Part shown: piece after piece, positions 1 to 5,549 of the stretch
How positions within the stretch are numbered: the first letter of the stretch is position 1
Layout of the letters: every line of letters begins with the position of its first letter
NCBI GenBank assembly: GCA_009936695.1
Contig: JAACEA010000270.1
Span: 1-9,641, forward strand
DNA: 9,641 nt
Direction of reading: 5' to 3'
Source of the DNA: Planctomycetia bacterium
GTDB lineage: Bacteria; Planctomycetota; Phycisphaerae; Phycisphaerales; SM1A02
Made by a program: the position numbers and the translations under genes
The notes under the pieces: generated by a model
Databases searched by the model: none
Told to the model about the DNA's origin: nothing
Seen by the model: only the letters and a program-made list of their open reading frames with translations

Positions 1-745
1 GCTTGGGCATCACGCGAATGATGCTTCCGTATCGGTCTTGAAACAAGGCGAGGCCAGCCTCCGAATCCGTCGCCAGAAACACGACGGAATCGGATTGCCG
101 ACGAAGGATCCGATCGATCGCCGAAAAGTGCATCGAAGCCCGACCTTGGCGATCGGTATTGCGAAAATGAACACCGATGGCGTTCCGGCTTCCTGATTCC
201 GTTCGAACGAAATCCTCGATCGGGCCGGTGATCTCCGGCCTCGGAGTAATGAACTTGTGAAAGCACTTCCGCAGGAAGTCCATCCGTCCGGTGGCGTTTG
301 GCACGCCGATCGCCCTTCTTGCAAACCTCCTGCCTCGCCAGATGTCCTGATAAGCACAGAAGACATTGATGCCTTCGGCGGGCTTTTCGCCGAGATCGAT
401 TGCGAGTTTCCTGTGCATTATCTTCGATCGATTCAGGGGTGGGTTGTCACCGTGCAGCGGGTCGACTTCCTTGGCGATACCGAAGACCGTCGCATCGACT
501 CGCCCCCTCCAGACCGCAGGTCTCACGGCCGCAGCGAGATCAATGTCCTCCTGGCCTATGATTTCGATTCCGTTCAACTTGAAGAGATTGAAGAACGCAT
601 CTTCCCCTCGGCGGGCATACATTCCATCTCGCCAGTCGATCGACACGCCGACACCATGGTGAGAAGCCCACGCGAGCGGCGGGAGCAACGCAAGCAGCCT
701 GTTGCCCAGACCCCCCTTCGCTTTCACAAGCAATACTGACTTCAT
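1..745 (-). CDS. NodZ/FUT8-like fucosyltransferase-superfamily protein (C-terminus cut by window edge)
   Basis: The reverse complement from 745 to 1 reads open for 248 codons with no stop and continues past the left edge, so this is the N-terminal part of a longer protein. It begins MKSVLLVKAKGGLGNRLLAL. The Gly-rich GGLGNR (residues 11-16) follows the first beta-strand, as in nucleotide-sugar-dependent fucosyltransferases. IDWRD lies at 36-40, GVHFRNTDR at 191-199 and FLATDSEA at 223-230. The last two resemble the GVHxRxTDKxG and xLATDD motifs of GT23 enzymes (NodZ, FUT8), which transfer fucose from GDP-fucose. Arg195 fits the first motif arginine; the second FUT8 arginine is replaced by Asn196. 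The start at 745 has a GAGG at 754-757, eight bases upstream. The frame is open further upstream, but the motif position favours this ATG. There is no signal peptide, so a cytoplasmic enzyme is expected. AGA/AGG codons are frequent, unlike its neighbours. Donor and acceptor are not determinable; another GT-B family is possible. Confidence 0.72.
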   Translation of the reverse strand, partial: MKSVLLVKAKGGLGNRLLALLPPLAWASHHGVGVSIDWRDGMYARRGEDAFFNLFKLNGIEIIGQEDIDLAAAVRPAVWRGRVDATVFGIAKEVDPLHGDNPPLNRSKIMHRKLAIDLGEKPAEGINVFCAYQDIWRGRRFARRAIGVPNATGRMDFLRKCFHKFITPRPEITGPIEDFVRTESGSRNAIGVHFRNTDRQGRASMHFSAIDRILRRQSDSVVFLATDSEAGLALFQDRYGSIIRVMPK

Positions 746-1186
746 ATAATCGGCCTCGGACTGAGTTATCAACACGCGAGCCGATCCTGAGCGATCATGC
801 CCTTGGATCGTCTCTTCTATCGATTCTCTATCGACCGTCCAAGCGTCTTATATCAACTCTCCGTGGCAATAACCATCGCTCCGATCCCCGAGCGACGGAC
901 CGGGCACTCCCGTGACGGGCTCACGCCGGAATAGACCTTCATCCTCCTGAAGAATGGCATTCGCCACGCAAGCACTGCTGGGAGTTCCTCTTACAGGATG
1001 CATCAGTCATGCCACTCCCGAGAATTCGGTCGACGGGGCGACTCCATGCCGAGCAGACACCCGGCGTCGAAGCGGTCCAGGCAACATGCCACCGAAACCA
1101 GACTGAGATGGGTGTCGCGAAAAAAGTGCCGATCCGAATTCACTCTCGCTCGAACAGCGATCCGAGAGGACTCCCGATCCGCACCG
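746..1186. other. Non-coding gap between two minus-strand genes
   Basis: This 441-bp gap separates the stop of the FG-GAP protein from the start of the NodZ-like gene. I see no convincing gene in it. It holds several small elements: a direct repeat at 816-834, a 6-bp inverted repeat TCGCTC/GAGCGA (876-881 and 890-895), and a 5-bp hairpin CGTGA/TCACG (911-925). On the minus strand a weak AGTG/CACT stem is followed by six T residues (about 1131-1155), which might serve as a poor terminator for the FG-GAP gene. On the minus strand TATAAG near 847-852 could be a -10 element for the NodZ-like gene, but no good -35 is visible. These are suggestions only. Confidence 0.5.
816..834. repeat. Short direct repeat TCTATCGA x2, 11-bp period
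   Basis: TCTATCGA occurs at 816-823 and again at 827-834, one DNA helical turn apart, about 70-90 bp upstream of the NodZ-like start. Tandem half-sites on the same helix face can be protein-binding sites, but an 8-bp repeat in a region rich in CGAT words can also arise by chance. No regulator can be assigned. Confidence 0.2.
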
Positions 1187-4100
1187 TCAATCGTCGACTC
1201 CGCCTCGATCGAGGAAGACCCGCACCCGGTCGTCGTTCTGCGTCGCGACGAGGTCGGCTCGACCGTCCCCGTCGACGTCCACGGATTCCACGTTCGTCGC
1301 GTCGCCGCGAAGGAGGATGCCGCTCTCGCGAGGTGACATGGGTTCGAACGTGCCGTCCCCCCGACCCAGCAGGATCTGACCCACGCCACCGCGCCAGAGT
1401 CCGGTCTCAGGCTCGCGATGATCGTGGTTCTGGGCGAGGAAGACGTCGACCATCCCATCACCGTCGAAGTCCCGGAACGCCGCGTCGTAGGCGGGACTGA
1501 TCTGCGCGATGCGCGGGAACGGCAGGAACTCGAATGCGGGCCGACCCGGTTCGGAGACGTTCAGCCACACGCCCGACTCGAGCATGTCCGCCTCGAGTCG
1601 GAGGGCGGACTGGAGCCGCTCCTCGGTGTAGATCTCGGGAAGGTCGGCTCGTGCGAAGTCCCTGAAGGTCCCGAAGTTCCGCCGGATGACGGGCATCGCG
1701 CTCGAACTGCAGCTCCGTCCTCGGACCGGCAGCATGCCGTCGTCCTTGCACTTGGCCTCGACGAGGTGCTCGCTGCCTGAATCGTCCATGTCGCCGAAGA
1801 AGAGCACCGCGGGGTGCGTCGCATCCGGCACGCCGTACTTCGTGTTGAGGCCGGCGTTGAGGCCCACGAGATCGAGGTCGCCGTCGCCGTCCACGTCGGC
1901 CGATCGGAGCCCGTACCACCACCCGCGCACCGCGCCGAGACCGGCCGCGTCGGTGGCCTCGACGAGACGACCATCGACGTTCCGCCAGATCCGGACCGGC
2001 CCCCACTCGGTGGCCACCGCGAGATCGATGGCGTCGTCCCCGTCGAAGTCCCCCCATTCCGCGCCGGTCACCAGACCGACTCGTCCCAGGCCGGAGGCGA
2101 TGGCGTCCGTCGCATCCACGAACCGGACGTCGCCTCCCTCGCTTTCGTTGATCAGCAGATGGCTCGACGGCGCGACGGGATACCGGCCCGGCACGGAACG
2201 ACTTCCGAGGAAGAGGTCGACATCACCGTCGGCGTCGACGTCCGCCGCCGCGATCGTTCCGGTGCTGAAGGAGAGTCCGGCCAGTGCGGCGTCGGGGGCT
2301 CGCGTGAATTCCGGGGTTCGCCCGTCCTCACCGACGCCCTGATTGAGGTAGAGCCGGTTCAGCAGCCGGTAGTCCCGCTCCGCGAACTCCGTGCTCCCGC
2401 TCGCGACCAGAAGGTCCTGATCGCCGTCACCATCGGCGTCGAACCAGAACGAATCCGAATCCTCACAGACCGCGTCCTCCCGCAGGACGGGGACGGCGAC
2501 GGTTCGAAACGCGCCGTCGCCCTGGTTGATCCAGAGTTCCCCGGCCTGACCCACCGCACCCCCGAAGTGGACATCCGGTCTTCCGTCCGCATTCGCATCG
2601 CCCCAGCTCATCGCGGGGCCGAAGGCGGACATCTTCCCGGGAAGCAGCGGCTGATCCTTGAAATCGTCGAACGGGTTCTCGCGGTGCACGAATGCCGGAC
2701 CGATCCCTTCGGGCGCAGCCACGAAACGGCCGGGCCCCGCCTCCGCTCCGGGGACCAGCGATGCATCGCGTTCGATCGTCACGGTTCGATTCGCGTCGAA
2801 GGGGCCTGCTTGCTGGACGACGTTCCCGGGCCACGTCACCTCGAGGCTTCGAATCGAGTCGTCGTCCCCGAGCCCGAAGTGAAGATCCGGATCGTCGGTC
2901 GACGCCCAACCGGTCCAGGGATTCGCGCGTCGCACCAGGATCCGTCCCGACTCGGTCACCACCCGGACCAGCGCCCCCGCGCCGTGGCGATTCGCCTCGT
3001 CGCTCCGCAGTCGGACCTTCAACCAGTTCCCGGTCGCGTCGTTCCGGTAGAGGGAGACCGTGTCGTCGAGGTTGGCGACGACCAGATCCTGATCTCCGTC
3101 ACCGTCGAGATCTCCGTAGGCGGCGCTGTAGCTCATGCCGGACTTGTCGAGCCCCCATGCCCCGCTCACGTCGCCGAACCGGAGGGCCCCGTCGTTGCGG
3201 AACGCCATGTTCCGTTCGACGAGCGGCGGCTGATCACGGAAGTGATCCCACTGCGTGCGTCCGTACTTCTGTCGTCCCGAGAACGGCACGTCGGAGTCGG
3301 TGTAGTTCCGGCTCATGCCGTTGGAGAGGAAGACGTCGGGACGGCCGTCCTGATCGAAGTCCGCGAGCTTGACCGCCCAGGTCCAGTCGGAGTTGGCGAG
3401 ACCGACCAGGAACGCCGCTTCGCGATAGACGCCGCGGCCGGTGTTCAGGTAGACCATGTTCCGCATCGCCTGACGCGGCCAGCCCGTCTCGAGAATCACC
3501 CGCTGACGCCCCCCCATCTCGCCCATGTTCACCTTCGACTTGAAGTGGGTCGTCGCCGCCATGTCCGCGACCATCAGATCGAGCAGACCGTCCCCGTCGA
3601 GGTCCGCCTGATCCGCGCCCATGCTGGACCAGGTGGTGTAGGGCAGCACCTCGCCGATCACGTCCCGGAAGCGGACCACGCCGTCGTCGCCGGGCCCGAG
3701 ATTCCGATAGAGCCGGTCGGGATCCTCGAAGTCGTTCGCCACGTGGAGATCGAGTCTTCCGTCGTCGTCGAAGTCGATCCAGGTCGCGGAGAGCGCATGC
3801 CCCGCCCCATCGATCCCCGAGCGTTCGGTCACGTCCTCGAACACGATCTGCCCGTCGTCGCCCCCGCCGCCGTTCAACAGGAGGAAGTCGTCGCGACCGT
3901 AGCTGTCCGCCTCGAAGTTGCCGTCGGGATTCCGCCACGCCCGGAAGAGCCGCTCGTATTTCGGAAACATCGTGAAGGTCCCGGTCGCCGGGTCGTAGCT
4001 TCCGGGCGCCTCCATCGGAAAACCCGTCGGCGGCACGTATCGATTGCAACACAGGTACGCGTCGAGATCACCGTCGAGATCGACGTCCGCGAAGGTCGCC

Positions 4101-4630
4101 ATGACCGAGGCGTCCCGGATGTCGAGACCGTATGCCGCGGCCTCCTCGGTGAACCGGGGCGCACCGGGCTCGGAGCGGTTGATGAAGAGCTGATTCGGCG
4201 AATCGTAGTTGCAGACGTAGATGTCGAGGTCCAGATCCCCGTCGATGTCGACCAGGGCCGCCCCCGTCCCCCACGCATCGCCGCCATCGATCATCGAATC
4301 GACGACTCGGGTGAAGCGGAGCGATCCCGCATCATCGGCCGCCTGGAGAAAGAGCCCGTTCCCGGTCGGCCCACCCACGCAGAAGACGTCGTTCCGCCCG
4401 TCCCCGTCGAGGTCGCCGATCGACACGCCGCCACAGGCGTACCCGAACGGGTAGAGGTAGTTCCGGCGATCGTCCGGGAGCAGCTCGTTCCGGAAGTCGA
4501 GGCCGGTCGCCTTCGGGTCCAGCTCGATGAAGAGCGGTCGCTCCGGCGAGGGCGTCGACGGCGGGGCCGCTGCGGCGATGGCCGAAGCCGGGAGCATGGA
4601 AAGGGCCAGGGTCGGGATGAGTCGGTTCAT
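1187..4630 (-). CDS. Secreted FG-GAP/VCBS repeat protein with central ASPIC/UnbV domain (CRTAC1-like), 1147 aa
   Basis: The protein begins MNRLIPTLALSMLPASAIAA, a signal peptide ending around residue 21, so export is expected. Seven FG-GAP/VCBS blocks of the DxDxDGxxD type follow, near residues 73, 128, 182, 286, 343, 424 and 507. An ASPIC/UnbV domain (about 535-605) contains NWLKVRLRS, HGAGALVRV and LEVTWPG. Seven more blocks follow, near 678, 731, 797, 861, 912, 1053 and 1118. Such repeats fold as beta-propeller blades with calcium in the Asp loops. Between blocks 12 and 13 lies a segment with Cys961, LPVRGRSC (Cys974) and a helix-rich stretch to about 1020, which I recall from long VCBS proteins of Bacteroidota. 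Family function is poorly defined; surface binding or adhesion is inference. ATG 4630 is chosen because it opens the signal peptide, although only a weak GAGA precedes it. The longer frame to 4783 runs through the terminator hairpin. No membrane anchor or sorting tail is visible. Confidence 0.92.
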   Translation of the reverse strand: MNRLIPTLALSMLPASAIAAAAPPSTPSPERPLFIELDPKATGLDFRNELLPDDRRNYLYPFGYACGGVSIGDLDGDGRNDVFCVGGPTGNGLFLQAADDAGSLRFTRVVDSMIDGGDAWGTGAALVDIDGDLDLDIYVCNYDSPNQLFINRSEPGAPRFTEEAAAYGLDIRDASVMATFADVDLDGDLDAYLCCNRYVPPTGFPMEAPGSYDPATGTFTMFPKYERLFRAWRNPDGNFEADSYGRDDFLLLNGGGGDDGQIVFEDVTERSGIDGAGHALSATWIDFDDDGRLDLHVANDFEDPDRLYRNLGPGDDGVVRFRDVIGEVLPYTTWSSMGADQADLDGDGLLDLMVADMAATTHFKSKVNMGEMGGRQRVILETGWPRQAMRNMVYLNTGRGVYREAAFLVGLANSDWTWAVKLADFDQDGRPDVFLSNGMSRNYTDSDVPFSGRQKYGRTQWDHFRDQPPLVERNMAFRNDGALRFGDVSGAWGLDKSGMSYSAAYGDLDGDGDQDLVVANLDDTVSLYRNDATGNWLKVRLRSDEANRHGAGALVRVVTESGRILVRRANPWTGWASTDDPDLHFGLGDDDSIRSLEVTWPGNVVQQAGPFDANRTVTIERDASLVPGAEAGPGRFVAAPEGIGPAFVHRENPFDDFKDQPLLPGKMSAFGPAMSWGDANADGRPDVHFGGAVGQAGELWINQGDGAFRTVAVPVLREDAVCEDSDSFWFDADGDGDQDLLVASGSTEFAERDYRLLNRLYLNQGVGEDGRTPEFTRAPDAALAGLSFSTGTIAAADVDADGDVDLFLGSRSVPGRYPVAPSSHLLINESEGGDVRFVDATDAIASGLGRVGLVTGAEWGDFDGDDAIDLAVATEWGPVRIWRNVDGRLVEATDAAGLGAVRGWWYGLRSADVDGDGDLDLVGLNAGLNTKYGVPDATHPAVLFFGDMDDSGSEHLVEAKCKDDGMLPVRGRSCSSSAMPVIRRNFGTFRDFARADLPEIYTEERLQSALRLEADMLESGVWLNVSEPGRPAFEFLPFPRIAQISPAYDAAFRDFDGDGMVDVFLAQNHDHREPETGLWRGGVGQILLGRGDGTFEPMSPRESGILLRGDATNVESVDVDGDGRADLVATQNDDRVRVFLDRGGVDD

Positions 4631-4674
4631 CGATCGGGATCTCGCCGGAATGCAGGACGGAAACTCAAAGGAAA

Positions 4675-4704
4675 CCGGTGCGGGCGGATGACCGCCCGCA
4701 CCGG
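4675..4704 (-). terminator. Strong intrinsic terminator hairpin (13-bp stem, 4-base loop)
   Basis: CCGGTGCGGGCGG (4675-4687) and CCGCCCGCACCGG (4692-4704) are perfect reverse complements around the four-base loop ATGA. Read on the minus strand, the hairpin is followed directly by TTTCCTTTGAGTTT. It lies 38 bases after the stop of the PEP-CTERM-like gene (4743) and 44 bases before the start of the FG-GAP gene (4630). The interrupted T-tract follows only in the minus direction, which sets the strand. It should largely separate transcription of these two genes, so the FG-GAP gene probably has its own promoter or relies on read-through. Confidence 0.85.
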
Positions 4705-4742
4705 GGATGCCGAACACATGATTGCCCCCCGGAAGGCCGGAC

Positions 4743-5411
4743 TCAAGCCCGACGTCGACGACCGCCGGCGGCGAGCCCGCCAAGGCCGAGGAGGGCGATG
4801 GCGCCCGGGGCAGGAATGCTCATCACGGTGATTCGAGCACCGGCGAGGTTGCCTTCGCCGGAACCACCCGCACCGGTGAAGTCACCGCTGTAGCTGGTCA
4901 TGCCGGTGACCCCCCCGCCCGACACGTCCGTGAAGGCGACGTCGGCGTCGACCAGGGTCTGGACTCCGTTGAACGTGACGAGCGCCGCTTCGCCGCCGAA
5001 GCGGTCGAGGAACTCGAGCTTGACGATGTCGGTGGTCTGAAGACCCGAGATGTAGAAGCCGGCCGGATCGTCGGCGCCGAGGGCGGACGAGAAGAGGTGG
5101 TCCTTCCCGAGCGCGTTGGGATCGTCACCGGTGGCACCATCGGTGTTGTTCCAACCGCTGACGTTGGTGAAACCGAAGGTCACGCCACCACCGAGTTCGA
5201 TCGACGGGCTCTCGAGCACGCCGTTGTCGGAGATGCCGAAGCCAATGAAGCCGCTGCTGCCGTCGAAGGTGCCGGTGAAGACCGGATCCGCCCCACCGCC
5301 CGTGCCGAAGTCGAGGGCGACCTCGAGGTCGGCGAGGACCGGCGCGGCACAGAGCGTGGTGGCGGCCAGCAGGCCGAGGGTGACACGTCGTGAACTCATG
5401 AACTGATGCAT
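4743..5411 (-). CDS. Secreted single-module protein with PEP-CTERM-like sorting tail, 222 aa
   Basis: A signal peptide (about residues 1-27; core VTLGLLAATTLCAAPVLA) is followed by one beta-rich module (29-197) and a C-terminal sorting signal. The tail starts IPAPGAIALLGLGGLAAGG at 199 and ends RRRRA: a PAP variant of the PEP motif, a hydrophobic helix, then Arg residues. By family knowledge such tails are processed by an exosortase in the inner membrane and the protein is passed to the outer surface or extracellular matrix. The module carries FTNVSGWNN, DHLFS, ADDP, TDVSGGGVTG and GEGNLAGARI and is shared with the 605-aa neighbour. Its biochemical role is unknown to me. Start 5411 is fixed by a good AGGAG six bases upstream; Met at 5399 would lie too far away. 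The gene sits between two hairpins, so it may be a single transcription unit. No exosortase gene is in the window. Confidence 0.9.
   Translation of the reverse strand: MHQFMSSRRVTLGLLAATTLCAAPVLADLEVALDFGTGGGADPVFTGTFDGSSGFIGFGISDNGVLESPSIELGGGVTFGFTNVSGWNNTDGATGDDPNALGKDHLFSSALGADDPAGFYISGLQTTDIVKLEFLDRFGGEAALVTFNGVQTLVDADVAFTDVSGGGVTGMTSYSGDFTGAGGSGEGNLAGARITVMSIPAPGAIALLGLGGLAAGGRRRRA
4821..5327 (-). repeat. Shared ~170-aa secreted module, copy in the PEP-CTERM-like protein
   Basis: This encodes residues 29-197 of the 222-aa protein. The order of motifs (ALDFGTGGG, GFIGFGIS, VLESPSIELGGGV, NVSGWNN, DHLFSSALGADDP, GVQTLVD, TDVSGGGVTG, GSGEGNLAGARI) matches both copies in the 605-aa protein. 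Part of the DNA is identical to the copy at 5760-6278 for 28 bases (5189-5216). Confidence 0.9.
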
Positions 5412-5417
5412 TTTATT

Positions 5418-5422
5418 CTCCT
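5418..5422 (-). promoter_or_regulatory. Shine-Dalgarno site fixing the start of the 222-aa gene
   Basis: On the minus strand AGGAG is followed by six bases (AATAAA) and the ATG at 5411. It is the clearest ribosome-binding site on the minus strand of the window and rules in the first Met over the Met four codons later. Confidence 0.8.
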
Positions 5423-5497
5423 GTTTGAAAATCTGAGACGTTGCTGACTGGTGGCGGCCGGGCACGGACGCCGTCGAAAATGAGAGAAACGAGTAAT

Positions 5498-5534
5498 CGT
5501 CGTCGGGATCACCCGGAGGCAAGCTCCGACGACG
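5498..5534 (-). terminator. Probable terminator hairpin after the 605-aa gene
   Basis: CGTCGTCGG (5498-5506) pairs perfectly with CCGACGACG (5526-5534), with a 19-base loop that itself contains GGAG/CTCC. It begins 15 bases after the stop codon at 5550. On the minus strand it is followed by ATTACTCGTTTCTCTCATTTTC, T-rich but without a clean T-run. Termination or 3' end protection is plausible. The long loop and imperfect tract make this less sure than the hairpin at 4675-4704. Confidence 0.5.
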
Positions 5535-5549
5535 TGAAGAACGAGGAAG

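Noticed and set aside
257..739. 160-aa plus-strand frame, and smaller frames at 10-366 (minus) and 366-662 (plus)
   Set aside because: They overlap the NodZ-like frame, which alone shows recognisable motifs. The others are Arg/Ser-rich shadow translations.
856..942. Small minus-strand frame beginning ATG at 942 after AGGAGG
   Set aside because: The AGGAGG touches the ATG with no spacer, the product of about 29 aa has no features, and nothing else supports it.
998..1500. Plus-strand frames of 112 and 163 aa
   Set aside because: They run into the antisense of the FG-GAP gene, are Arg-rich and have no motif or ribosome-binding site.
4631..4783. N-terminal extension of the FG-GAP protein to 4783
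   Set aside because: It would translate the terminator hairpin and overlap the end of the upstream gene. The signal peptide starts at 4630.
1814..4831. 1005-aa open frame on the plus strand
   Set aside because: It lies antisense to the FG-GAP gene. Its Val/Glu/Arg-rich, motif-free sequence is the mirror of repeated GAC-GGC-GAC codons. The minus frame has a signal peptide and clear domains.
5412..5522. N-terminal extension of the 222-aa protein to 5522
   Set aside because: It would bury the signal peptide and cross the hairpin at 5498-5534. The AGGAG supports 5411.
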